Below are positions 19,005 to 27,010 of a stretch of DNA of 64,000 bases, in pieces. The notes under the pieces are model-generated. The model was not told the origin of the DNA. It saw nothing but the letters and a program-made list of their open reading frames with translations, and did no database searches. The DNA comes from Amycolatopsis xylanica (GTDB taxonomy: Bacteria; Actinomycetota; Actinomycetes; Mycobacteriales; Pseudonocardiaceae). Location: the NCBI RefSeq assembly GCF_900107045.1, contig NZ_FNON01000002.1, forward strand, positions 744,001 through 808,000. The letters are read 5' to 3'. A program made the position numbers and the translations under genes. How positions within the stretch are numbered: the first letter of the stretch is position 1; every line of letters starts with the position of its first letter.

Positions 19005-19895
19005 GTGGCCAGGAACACCGTCAAGGGCAAGGTCGTGCTGATCACCGGTGCCGCCCGCGGCATCGGGGCCGGGCTGGCGGAACGGCTGGCCGCGCAGGGC
19101 GCCAAGGTGGCGCTCGTCGGCATCGAGGCCGAAGAGCAGCGCAAGGTCGCCGAGACGATCGGCGCGGCCGCGAAGTCCTGGGAAGCCGACGTCACCGACT
19201 GGGCCGCGCTCGAAAAGGCGACCGAGGGCGTCGTCGAGCACTTCGGCGGGATCGACATCGTGATCGCCAACGCGGGTATCGCGTCGACCGGGTTCGTCCG
19301 CTCGGTCGACCCTGCCGCGTTCGAGAAGGTCATCGAGGTCGACCTGCTCGGCGTGTGGCGCACGTTCCGGGTCACCCTGCCGCATGTCATCGAGCGCAAG
19401 GGCTACCTGCTCGCGATCTCCTCGCTCGCCGCGATCACGCACGCGCCCGGCATGGCCAACTACGCGGCCGCGAAGGCAGGCGTCGAGGCGTTCGCCAACA
19501 GCCTGCGCGCCGAAGTCGCGCATCTCGGCGTCAAGGTCGGCGTCGCGCACCCGACCTGGATCCGCACCGACCTGGTCGAAAGCGCCGACGCGCACCCGGT
19601 CTTCGGCAAGCTGCGCAGCGGCATGCCCGGCCTGATCGGCAAGACGTATCCGCTGTCCACCGCGCTGGACTGCCTGGAAGACGGCATCATGCGGCGCGGC
19701 CGCACGATCCACGTGCCGCGCTGGGTCGGCGCGCTGAAGCTGATCCGCGCGTTCCTGCCGCCGATCATCGAGCTCGGCTCCCGCTCCCGCGTTCCCGCGG
19801 CCGACCGGGCCGCGCTCAAGGACATCGAAGAGCGCGGCGCGTACGAGGCTTCCGTCACCGGGCATGCCGGAAGGGCCGCCACCGGCAAGCGGTAG
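19005..19895 (+). CDS. Short-chain dehydrogenase/reductase
   Basis: A 296-residue classical-type SDR with a C-terminal extension. It has TGAARGIGAGLAERL (NAD(P) loop), IVIANAG, the catalytic Ser in AISSLAA, and YAAAKAG (Tyr-x3-Lys). The C-terminal hydrophobic stretch (WVGALKLIRAFLPPIIELGS) suggests membrane association and a lipid-like substrate. GTG 19005 follows AGGAGG. A short palindrome, CTTAC-TTGGG-GTAAG at 18946-18960, lies in its leader and could be an operator. Confidence 0.88.
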   Translation: MARNTVKGKVVLITGAARGIGAGLAERLAAQGAKVALVGIEAEEQRKVAETIGAAAKSWEADVTDWAALEKATEGVVEHFGGIDIVIANAGIASTGFVRSVDPAAFEKVIEVDLLGVWRTFRVTLPHVIERKGYLLAISSLAAITHAPGMANYAAAKAGVEAFANSLRAEVAHLGVKVGVAHPTWIRTDLVESADAHPVFGKLRSGMPGLIGKTYPLSTALDCLEDGIMRRGRTIHVPRWVGALKLIRAFLPPIIELGSRSRVPAADRAALKDIEERGAYEASVTGHAGRAATGKR

Positions 19896-19908
19896 CGGCC
19901 CGATGGCG

Positions 19909-20350
19909 TCACGCGTTGTTCTTGCGACGGCGAAGCGCGAAGAACCCGAGCCCACCGGCCGCCGCGACACCGGCCCCGCCGAGTGCGATGGCGGCCACGG
20001 GCGACGACTCGCTCTCGGCGCCGCCACCGGTCTGCGGCGCGCCCTGGGGCTTCGTCTCGACCTGCGGCTTGGGCTGCGCCTTGGTGATGGTTCCCTTCAC
20101 CGGGGCGCCGTCACAGAAGAAAGAAACGGGATAAGTGCCCGGCTTCGCGTCCTTTTTGATGGTCACCGCGAAATCGGTGTTGTACACGTTGTTCTCGTCG
20201 GGAGTCGAACTGATCGCCCGGTATTCGGCCGAGGCGATGACCGGAGACGTCGGGCTGCTGAACTTTTCCGTGTAATCACGGCTACGTTCGAGTTTGCATT
20301 TTCCCTCGACCGGCCGTGAGCATTCCACCGGCAATAAGGTTGATCTTCAT
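19909..20350 (-). pseudogene. Wall- or membrane-anchored surface protein, signal peptide apparently lost
   Basis: The main frame (19909-20334) encodes a secreted-type domain: cysteines near the start and at FFCDGAP, then KPGTYPVS. A Pro-rich linker with APQTGGG follows, then a hydrophobic helix and RRRK, which is a sortase-like or C-terminal anchor tail. Yet it has no signal peptide: in frame only a TTG at 20334 is available. An ATG at 20350 with GAGGGG upstream begins MKINLIAGGMLTAG, the start of a signal sequence. That frame is shifted by one base and stops at 20282 after 22 codons. The simplest reading is a deletion or frameshift that removed most of the signal peptide. A sequencing error is also possible. 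Confidence 0.5.
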
Positions 20351-20524
20351 TTCGATTTCCCCTCAGAAATCCCCAGTCCGCGTTATTCGCGGGAAGCTCT
20401 TGCGCTTTCGAAGACTAAGACGCCTGCCCCCGCCGGGGGTTGCGGTTCGCCAGGAAGGTCTTTTCCTGGCGAAGTGGCGGCGCTGCGGTAGCGTCGCTTC
20501 GAAGCTGTCCGACCAGGAGGTCTC

Positions 20525-20998
20525 ATGTCCCGCCGTGACCAGATCCGCATGACGCCCGAAGAGATCAGTGCGTACTTCGACGAGCAGAAGGTCATCAACG
20601 TCGCGACCATGAGCCCGAACGGGCGGCCACATCTGGCGCCGCTTTGGTACTTCCCGCATGGCGACGGCGTCGCGACCTGGACGTACGGCAGCTCGCAGAA
20701 GGCGAAGAACCTGCGCCGCCTGCCCGAGGCGACCGTGCTGATCGAAGACGGCGACAGCTACGACAAGCTGCGCGGCGTCTCGCTCGAAGCCGACGTCGAG
20801 CTCGTCGAGGACACCGAGCGGGTCATCGAAATCGGCATCGCGCTGACGCAGCGGTACGCGGGTGGCAAGCCGGGCGATCCGGTGCCCGACGAGCTCAGGG
20901 CGTTCATCACCGCGCAGGCCGGCAAGCGGATCGGGTTGATCTTCAAGCCGACGAAGGTGATCAGCTGGGATCACGGCAAGCTCGGCGGTACCTACTAG
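20525..20998 (+). CDS. Pyridoxamine-5'-phosphate-oxidase-like (PPOX/FDOR) protein
   Basis: A 157-residue split-barrel flavin- or F420-binding protein. The N-terminus (MTPEEISAYFDEQKVINVAT) and GRPHLAPLWYF are typical, and SSQKAKNLRRLPEATVLIED marks the cofactor phosphate region. F420 is plausible given the other F420-type enzymes in the window, but FMN or heme binding cannot be excluded. ATG 20525 follows AGGAGG. Confidence 0.82.
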   Translation: MSRRDQIRMTPEEISAYFDEQKVINVATMSPNGRPHLAPLWYFPHGDGVATWTYGSSQKAKNLRRLPEATVLIEDGDSYDKLRGVSLEADVELVEDTERVIEIGIALTQRYAGGKPGDPVPDELRAFITAQAGKRIGLIFKPTKVISWDHGKLGGTY

Positions 20999-21006
20999 AA
21001 AGTAGG

Positions 21007-21023
21007 TGTTACCTCAGGTAACA
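21007..21023. promoter_or_regulatory. 17-base perfect palindrome upstream of hydrolase/reductase operon
   Basis: TGTTACCTCAGGTAACA reads as TGTTACCT and its complement around one central C. It lies 40 bases before the GTG of the di-iron-like hydrolase. Size and symmetry fit a TetR-type operator; no regulator gene is adjacent. Confidence 0.55.
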
Positions 21024-21062
21024 TGTACCCGTCAGACCTGCTCAGAGCCTGCGGAGGTCACG

Positions 21063-21917
21063 GTGAACGAAGACGAGCACCTGGTGCTCCACGCCAGGAA
21101 TGTCGCATTCGACTGGGCCTCGCTGCCCATGCACTGGGTCCCCGGCGAACCGCAGGTCACGCACACGATCAACGTCCTGCACATCGCGCTGCCCGAGGGT
21201 GAGCGCTGGTTCGTGGAGTTGTTCAAGCAGGCCGTCCCGCTGATCAAGGACGACCGGCTGCGCGAGGACGTGCTCGGTTTCATCGGCCAGGAGGCCATGC
21301 ACGCCCAGGCGCACGACGGCGCCGCCGCGCATCTCGAAGCGGCGGGCGTCAACGTGCGGCCGTACATCGCGCAGATGGAGTGGATCTTCCGGCGGCTGCT
21401 CGGCGACCGGAATCTCACCGGCAAGGCGCGTGAGGAATGGATCGTCGAGCGGGTCGCGGTCGTCGCCGCGATCGAGCACTACACGGCGTTCCTCGGCCAG
21501 TGGGTGCTCGACGCGCCGCTGGACGGCGCCGATCCGACCATGCTCGACCTCCTGCGCTGGCATGGCGCCGAGGAGGTCGAGCATCGCTCGGTGGCGTACG
21601 ACCTGTTCCAGCACCTCGACGGCCGGTACACACGGCGGGTGCGGAGCATGCTCGCGGTGACGCCGGTGCTGGCGTGGATCTTCTTGCGTGGCACGAGATT
21701 CTTGATGCGCAACGACCCGACGAACCCGGGCAAGGCACGGTGGCGCACGTACTTCAGGGCGTCCAAGCGCGGCCTGCTGCCGACCGGCCGTCAGCTGCTG
21801 CGTGAGATCACGCCGTACTTCCGGCGCTCGTACAACCCGGCCGACACCGGCAACACCGCACAGGCCGTGGCGTACCTCGCGAGCTCACCTGCCGCACGGG
21901 CGGCCGACGCAGCCTGA
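21063..21917 (+). CDS. Predicted metal-dependent hydrolase (PF10118-like)
   Basis: A 284-residue protein of the family annotated as predicted metal-dependent hydrolase. Two conserved E/H clusters are visible: FIGQEAMHAQAH and HGAEEVEHRSVAYD. Their ExxxH/ExxH spacing resembles ferritin-like di-iron sites. GTG 21063 is chosen. It overlaps the next gene by one base (TGATG), so this protein and the ferredoxin reductase are translated together. Its redox partner and ferritin-like ligands suggest a di-iron oxygenase or desaturase rather than a hydrolase; that is inference. Confidence 0.8.
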   Translation: MNEDEHLVLHARNVAFDWASLPMHWVPGEPQVTHTINVLHIALPEGERWFVELFKQAVPLIKDDRLREDVLGFIGQEAMHAQAHDGAAAHLEAAGVNVRPYIAQMEWIFRRLLGDRNLTGKAREEWIVERVAVVAAIEHYTAFLGQWVLDAPLDGADPTMLDLLRWHGAEEVEHRSVAYDLFQHLDGRYTRRVRSMLAVTPVLAWIFLRGTRFLMRNDPTNPGKARWRTYFRASKRGLLPTGRQLLREITPYFRRSYNPADTGNTAQAVAYLASSPAARAADAA

Positions 21918-22894
21918 TGACGATGACCTACCCCGAGCGGCTGGATGGCAGCGCCCGGCGCGATCGGCTGATGTCGACGCTGACCGGAGTCGTTGCCGCG
22001 TATACGAAAATGAGCACCTGGAGCGGGCGTCGCCGTCCGCCGGTGCGCGCGGTGGACCGGAAGCTGTACCTGACGGTCGAGGACGTCCGCGCCGAAGCGT
22101 CCGATGTGGTCAGTCTGCGACTCACCGGAACGCTTCCGCCTTGGCGCCCCGGCGCGCACATCGATCTGACGCTGCCTTCGGGCTTGGTCCGGCAATACTC
22201 GCTGTGCGGTGATCCGGCCGACCTGTCGCATTATCGGGTCGCGGTCAGGAAGATCGGCGCCGCGTCGTCCGAAGTGCACTCGCTCACGCCGGGAACCCGG
22301 GTGACCGCGCAAGGTCCGCGTACGGCCTTTCCGTTGCTGCCAGCCGAAAAGTACCTGTTCATCGCGGGCGGAATCGGTATCACGCCGATCCTGCCGATGG
22401 TCCGTCACGCCGACGCGATCGGCGCCGACTGGCGGCTGGTCTACGCCGGGCGCGACCGTGACTCGATGCCGTTCCTCGACGAACTGTCCGCTTTGGGCTC
22501 AGCGCGGATCTTCGTCAGGCCGGACTCCGAGTTCGGCATGCCGGTGTCCGGCGCCGAGCTACTGGAGAACGCGGCGCCGGGTGCGGCCATCTACTGCTGC
22601 GGACCGATTCCGATGATCACCGGCGTCCGGCAGGCGACCGAGGAGACCGTGTTCTACGAGCGGTTTTCCCCGCCGCCGATCGTGGCCGGGAAGCCGTTCC
22701 GGCTCACCTTGCGCAGCGGACGGACGCTCGAAGTGCCCGCCGATCGCTCGGCGCTGGACGTTCTCCGCGAGGCGATTCCCGGCGTCACGTACTCGTGCCG
22801 ACAGGGCTTCTGCGGAACCTGCGCAATCCCCGACTCCGAAGGGACGCCGGTCCGCGTCTGCGTCGACCGCGAGCCGGTCACGCTCGACATCTAG
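21917..22894 (+). CDS. Ferredoxin reductase, phthalate dioxygenase reductase type
   Basis: A 325-residue flavin/NAD/2Fe-2S reductase. The order is a flavin barrel (GAHIDLTLPSGLVRQYSLCG), an NAD-binding half (IAGGIGITPILPM, YCCGPIPMI), and a C-terminal plant-type 2Fe-2S domain (SCRQGFCGTC, with a fourth Cys in VRVCVD). It probably delivers electrons to the di-iron-like protein encoded immediately upstream. Its end overlaps the convergent mftR gene by four bases. Confidence 0.88.
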   Translation: MTMTYPERLDGSARRDRLMSTLTGVVAAYTKMSTWSGRRRPPVRAVDRKLYLTVEDVRAEASDVVSLRLTGTLPPWRPGAHIDLTLPSGLVRQYSLCGDPADLSHYRVAVRKIGAASSEVHSLTPGTRVTAQGPRTAFPLLPAEKYLFIAGGIGITPILPMVRHADAIGADWRLVYAGRDRDSMPFLDELSALGSARIFVRPDSEFGMPVSGAELLENAAPGAAIYCCGPIPMITGVRQATEETVFYERFSPPPIVAGKPFRLTLRSGRTLEVPADRSALDVLREAIPGVTYSCRQGFCGTCAIPDSEGTPVRVCVDREPVTLDI

Positions 22895-23517
22895 ACGTCC
22901 TTGAAGCCGGATGCCAAGTCCCGCAAGGCTTTGTCGAGCAGCGGGATGAGTTCCGAGCCCTCGTCGGACAGCCACTGCTCGTAGGCCGCGACGGCGACTC
23001 CGAGCACGGCGTGCGAGATCGCTTGCGGCTCAAGGGAATTCGCGGGCTGATTGAGCCGCTCGGCGACGAAGTCGGCGACCACGCGCCGCCAATCGGCGTA
23101 CCGCAGCGTCGAATGCGCTTGCAGCGCGGGCACGTTCAAGATCAGCGAGAGCCGCCGCCGGTGCCAGGGCACCTCCTCCGGCTCGACGCTGTTGAAGCCG
23201 ACGACGACCTCGCGGATCGCGTCCATGAGCGGCAGCTCGGGCGCGCAGGCGCGGAACCGGGCGTGCATGTGGACGAGCTGCTCGTCGAAGCTGCCCCAGG
23301 CGATGTCGTTCTTCGATGGGAAGTAGCGGAAGAACGTCCGGCGGCCGATGCCCGCGGCGGCCGCGATGTCGTCGATCGTGGTGTGATCGAAGCCGCGCTC
23401 GTCGAACAGCGCGAACGCGATGTGCTCCAGCTCGCCCTTCGAGGTGATCTTGCGGCGGCCACCGTGGCGAGCGCCGTCGGGGCTCTCAGCAGGCACGCGG
23501 ACACTCACCCCTTCCAT
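22891..23517 (-). CDS. mftR: Mycofactocin locus TetR regulator MftR
   Basis: A 208-residue TetR-family protein divergent from mftA. The helix-turn-helix is HTTIDDIAAAAGIGRRTFFR followed by YFPSKNDI. Position and sequence (FNSVEPEEVPWHRRRL, YEQWLSDEGSELIPLLD) fit MftR; the mycobacterial homologue is reported to sense acyl-CoA. The start is ATG 23517 (GTG 23508 is possible). A perfect palindrome begins three bases upstream, so the transcript may be leaderless or nearly so. Confidence 0.88.
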   Translation of the reverse strand: MEGVSVRVPAESPDGARHGGRRKITSKGELEHIAFALFDERGFDHTTIDDIAAAAGIGRRTFFRYFPSKNDIAWGSFDEQLVHMHARFRACAPELPLMDAIREVVVGFNSVEPEEVPWHRRRLSLILNVPALQAHSTLRYADWRRVVADFVAERLNQPANSLEPQAISHAVLGVAVAAYEQWLSDEGSELIPLLDKALRDLASGFKDV

Positions 23518-23519
23518 TC

Positions 23520-23532
23520 GGCACTGAGTGCC
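23520..23532. promoter_or_regulatory. Candidate MftR operator
   Basis: GGCACT-G-AGTGCC is a perfect 13-base palindrome in the 61-base mftR-mftA gap, directly abutting the mftR start. A degenerate half site (CACTGAGG) lies near 23562, just before mftA. Position fits an autoregulatory TetR site controlling both directions. Confidence 0.5.
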
Positions 23533-23578
23533 ATTACCGTCGTTCTCGTCGATTAGAGCACGCACTGAGGAGCACACC

Positions 23579-23674
23579 ATGCCCGAAGCAGAGCGCGAAG
23601 TCGAAGAGGCCCCCGCTGTCGAAGAGCTCCTCGTCGAAGAGGTCTCCATCGACGGTATGTGCGGCGTGTACTGA
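23579..23674 (+). CDS. mftA: Mycofactocin precursor peptide MftA
   Basis: A 31-residue peptide, Glu-rich in its leader and ending in the family signature IDGMCGVY. The terminal Val-Tyr is the part that MftC decarboxylates and cross-links and MftE releases to make the redox cofactor. ATG 23579 follows GAGGAG closely. It is short for the family but has the complete C-terminal core. Eight bases separate it from mftB. Confidence 0.96.
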   Translation: MPEAEREVEEAPAVEELLVEEVSIDGMCGVY

Positions 23675-23682
23675 GCACGGGC

Positions 23683-23946
23683 ATGGCACTCGACCTGGAC
23701 AAGCCGTACCGCCTGAACCCCAGCGTGGCCTTGCGGCCCGAGCCGTTCGGGGCGCTCGCGTACCACTTCGGCAACCGCAAGCTGTCCTTCCTGAAGGCCC
23801 CTGACCTGGTCGAATTCGTCAAAAGCCTGGGCACGCACCCCAGCCTGCGGGTAGCGCTCACCGAGCTGCCCGACGGGCGCGCGCCGAGCTTTCTCAAAGC
23901 ACTCGACTCCCTCGTCGCCACCGACATGATCGTGGAGGGCTCGTGA
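23683..23946 (+). CDS. mftB: Mycofactocin peptide chaperone MftB
   Basis: An 87-residue PqqD-like RiPP recognition element that binds MftA and presents it to MftC. Characteristic features: YRLNPSVALRPEPFGALAYH, FGNRKLSFLKAPDLVEFVKS, and the C-terminal helix FLKALDSLVATDMIVEG. ATG 23683 is preferred over a GTG at 23659 that would overlap mftA. Its stop overlaps the mftC start (GTGA). Confidence 0.95.
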   Translation: MALDLDKPYRLNPSVALRPEPFGALAYHFGNRKLSFLKAPDLVEFVKSLGTHPSLRVALTELPDGRAPSFLKALDSLVATDMIVEGS

Positions 23947-25118
23947 CCGCCGTCGCCCCGCTGGTCGAGCAGTTCAAGTACGGGCTCGATGCGCCGATCT
24001 GCCTGACCTGGGAGTGGACGTACGCCTGCAATCTGGCCTGTGAGCACTGTCTTTCCTCGTCAGGGCGCCGCGATCCGAACGAGCTGTCGACCGACGAGAT
24101 CAAGGCCGTGATCGACGAGCTCGAGCGCATGCAGGTGTTCTACGTGAACGTCGGCGGCGGTGAGCCCACCGTGCGGTCGGACTTCTGGGAGCTGCTGGAT
24201 TACGCGATCGCGCACCACGTGGGCATCAAGTTCTCCACCAACGGCGTCAAGATCACCCCCGAGCGGGCCAGGCAGCTGGCCGCGACCGACTACGTGGACG
24301 TCCAGATTTCACTCGACGGGGCGACGCGCGAGGTCAACGACGCCGTCCGCGGGCCAGGCTCGTACGACATGGCTATGCGCGCGCTACGGAATCTGGCCGA
24401 CGCGGGCATGAAGGACTTCAAGATCTCGGTCGTGATGACCCGACACAATGTGGGTCAACTTGACACATTCAAAGAAATCGCGGACGGCTTCGGAGCGCAG
24501 CTGAGGATCACCCGGCTGCGTCCCTCTGGCCGCGGCGCGGACGTGTGGGACGAGCTGCATCCGACCGCCGAGCAGCAGCTGGAGCTCTACAACTGGCTGG
24601 TCGCGAACGGCGAGAAGGTGCTCACCGGCGACTCGTTCTTCCACCTCAACGCGCTGGGCTCGTCGCCGCTGCCGGGGCTGAACCTGTGCGGCGCCGGCCG
24701 TGTCGTGTGCCTGATCGACCCGGTCGGCGACGTCTACGCGTGCCCGTTCGCGATCCATGACGTGTTCAAGGCCGGCAACGTCCGCGGCGCCGGTTTCGGG
24801 ACCGTGTGGCGGGAATCGGCGCTGTTCCAGGACTTGCGGCGGCCGCAGACGGGCGGGGCGTGCAACTCCTGCTCGGCTTACGACAGCTGCCAGGGCGGCT
24901 GCATGGCGGCGAAGTTCTTCACGGGGCTGCCGCTGGACGGGCCGGATCCCGAGTGTGTCAAGGGACATGGCGAGCACGCACTGTCCACACGGGACGGTGA
25001 CGCGCTGCCGAAGCCGAGCCAGGACCACTCACGACGCGTCTCGCTGGGCATCCCGTCCATTCGCGTCCGCGTGCCGGACCGCGCGTGCGACACGAGCCCG
25101 CTGGCAGGTTTGGCGTAG
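23943..25118 (+). CDS. mftC: Mycofactocin radical SAM maturase MftC
   Basis: A 391-residue radical SAM/SPASM enzyme. It carries the SAM-cluster motif CNLACEHC near residues 24-31 and auxiliary-cluster cysteines toward the end (GGACNSCSAYDSCQGGC, with upstream Cys residues at NLCGAGRVVC and YACPF). MftC oxidatively decarboxylates the C-terminal Tyr of MftA and then forms the Val-Tyr ring. GTG 23943 overlaps mftB by four bases. The protein is full length. Confidence 0.96.
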   Translation: MTAVAPLVEQFKYGLDAPICLTWEWTYACNLACEHCLSSSGRRDPNELSTDEIKAVIDELERMQVFYVNVGGGEPTVRSDFWELLDYAIAHHVGIKFSTNGVKITPERARQLAATDYVDVQISLDGATREVNDAVRGPGSYDMAMRALRNLADAGMKDFKISVVMTRHNVGQLDTFKEIADGFGAQLRITRLRPSGRGADVWDELHPTAEQQLELYNWLVANGEKVLTGDSFFHLNALGSSPLPGLNLCGAGRVVCLIDPVGDVYACPFAIHDVFKAGNVRGAGFGTVWRESALFQDLRRPQTGGACNSCSAYDSCQGGCMAAKFFTGLPLDGPDPECVKGHGEHALSTRDGDALPKPSQDHSRRVSLGIPSIRVRVPDRACDTSPLAGLA

Positions 25119-25120
25119 CG

Positions 25121-27010
25121 ATGGCGAGTCTCACCGGCAGCGTCGAACTCGGCTCGCGAACGGCTCCCAGCCGGGTGCTGTTCGGGCCGCACGAGACCAA
25201 TCTCGGGATAAAGCGGGCTTTATCCCCGCGCCACGCCGCGTACTACCAGGCGCGGGCCGAGGGCGGCGCCGGGGTGATCGTCACCGAGATCGCCTCGGTG
25301 CACGAGTCGGACTGGCCGTATGAGCGTGCGCCGCTGGCCGCGGACTGTGACTGGTCGGCGATCGTGCGAGCCTGCCGTCCACAGGGGACTCTCGTGCTCG
25401 CCGGGCTGGGGCATTCCGGTTCGCAGGGGTCGTCGGCTTACTCGCAGAACGCGCTGTGGGCGCCGTCGCGAGTGCCGGACGTCGCCAGCCGCGAGCTGCC
25501 GCTGGAGATGGACTCCGGGCAGATCCAAGCGCTGATCGACGGGTTCGCGCACGCGACCGGCATCGCCGTCCAGTCCGGTGTGGACGGTGTCGAGATCAAT
25601 GCCGGGCAGTTCAGCCTGCTGCGGCAGTTCCTGTCCGGGTTGACGAACCAGCGTGGTGACGACTGGGGCGAGGACAAGGGCAAACTGCTGCGCGAGGTCC
25701 TCGCGGCCGTCAAAGGCGTGCTCGGGCCCGGAATTCTGGGACTGCGGCTGTCCTGCGACGAACTCGCGCCCTGGGCCGGGGTGACTCCCGAGCACGCGGT
25801 CGAGCTGGTGCGGTCGCTGGACGTCGACTACCTCGCCGTCGTCCGTGGGTCGGCGATGGGCGCGTCGGCGACCAGGCCGGATCTGCACACCGAGCCGGGA
25901 TTCAACATCGAACTGTGCCGTCAGATCCGGGCGGTCGCGACTTTTCCCGTTGTGCTGCAAGGCAGTGTGGTCGACCCGGGTCAAGCCCAGTGGGCGCTGG
26001 ACGACGGGGTCGCCGACCTGGTGGAGATGACGCGCGCGCAGATCGCCGATCCGGCACTCGTGTCGAAGGTCCGCGCCGGGCGCTCGATCCGGCCGTGTTC
26101 GCTGGACAACGCGAAATGCATGGTCCGCGACAACCGCAACCCCATCGTCACCTGCTCCGCCGAGCCCCGCAGCGGGCACGAGAGCACCGACCCCGGAATC
26201 GAGAGCGGCGCGGCCCATGATGGACACGCACTGGTGGTTGGCGGGGGCCCGGCCGGGCTCGAAGCAGCGAGAGTGCTCGCCCTGCGTGGTTATCAAGTCC
26301 GGCTCACGGAGCGGTCGGCGGAACTGGGCGGCGCACTCGCGCTCGCCGCGAAGGTCGGCGGACGTGGCCGTCTCCAGTCCTTTGTGGATTGGCTGATCGC
26401 GGAGGTCACCGCGCTCGGCGTGGACGTCCGGCTGAAGACCGAAAGCACTGCGGCCGATCTCGAGCAGGCTTCGCGGAATGGGGATTTGATCGTGTTGGCG
26501 ACCGGGAGCAAGCCTGGTCGTCGTGCTTACTCGGTCGTCGGCGAGCCACATGTCGTTGGCTACCAAGAGTTCTATGAGGCGGGCGCGTTGGTCTCGGATG
26601 GTCCGGTCGTGGTATTCGACCCCGTCGGCGGGCCGATCGGCGTCGGCACCGCCGAGCTGGTGGCCGCGTCCGGCCGTGAAACCGCGTTGATCACACAGGA
26701 CCAGGTCGTGGGCACGCTGCTGGCGATCACCGGTGACCTCGCCGACGCGAACCGGCGGGTGCAGCAGGCGGGCGTGACGCTGCACAAGTCGACGCTGCTG
26801 CGTGAGGTGCATCCGGCGCATCTGGTGGTCGAGGACCGCTTCACCGCGCGGCGCCGGGAAATCCCGTGTGCCACCTTGATCGACTGCGGGCATCGGCTGC
26901 CGGACGACTCGCTGACGCACCCGGACGCGATCCCGGCGGGCGACCGGGTCGCGCCGAGGACGGTGCACGAAGCCGTGCTCGAAGGACGGCGCGCGGCGGG
27001 TGTGCGATGA
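25121..27010 (+). CDS. Mycofactocin-system FadH/OYE-family oxidoreductase 1
   Basis: A 629-residue flavoenzyme of the 2,4-dienoyl-CoA reductase type: an N-terminal Old Yellow Enzyme barrel (residues 1-330), an Fe-S linker, and a C-terminal FAD/NAD half (ALVVGGGPAGLEAARVLALR). It matches the family named mycofactocin OYE 1 by context. The Fe-S segment reads RPCSLDNAKC, so one of the four cysteines seen in its neighbour (TCLSCNQEC) is Asp here. A palindromic repeat lies inside codons 29-35 and brings in ATA and TTA codons. ATG 25121 is two bases after the mftC stop. The substrate is unknown. Confidence 0.85.
   Translation: MASLTGSVELGSRTAPSRVLFGPHETNLGIKRALSPRHAAYYQARAEGGAGVIVTEIASVHESDWPYERAPLAADCDWSAIVRACRPQGTLVLAGLGHSGSQGSSAYSQNALWAPSRVPDVASRELPLEMDSGQIQALIDGFAHATGIAVQSGVDGVEINAGQFSLLRQFLSGLTNQRGDDWGEDKGKLLREVLAAVKGVLGPGILGLRLSCDELAPWAGVTPEHAVELVRSLDVDYLAVVRGSAMGASATRPDLHTEPGFNIELCRQIRAVATFPVVLQGSVVDPGQAQWALDDGVADLVEMTRAQIADPALVSKVRAGRSIRPCSLDNAKCMVRDNRNPIVTCSAEPRSGHESTDPGIESGAAHDGHALVVGGGPAGLEAARVLALRGYQVRLTERSAELGGALALAAKVGGRGRLQSFVDWLIAEVTALGVDVRLKTESTAADLEQASRNGDLIVLATGSKPGRRAYSVVGEPHVVGYQEFYEAGALVSDGPVVVFDPVGGPIGVGTAELVAASGRETALITQDQVVGTLLAITGDLADANRRVQQAGVTLHKSTLLREVHPAHLVVEDRFTARRREIPCATLIDCGHRLPDDSLTHPDAIPAGDRVAPRTVHEAVLEGRRAAGVR
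25205..25226. repeat. Family D palindrome inside the OYE-1 coding region
   Basis: GGGATAAAGC-GG-GCTTTATCCC is a perfect 10-base inverted repeat within the reading frame, coding for the G-I-K-R-A-L-S stretch. Other members lie in mftF (34160) and after the molybdoenzyme gene (60718). The codons ATA and TTA within it are rare in this genome type. Confidence 0.75.

Noticed and set aside
23659..23682. GTG start for mftB that would overlap mftA
   Set aside because: ATG 23683 gives the normal MftB N-terminus, and the eight extra residues lack family similarity.
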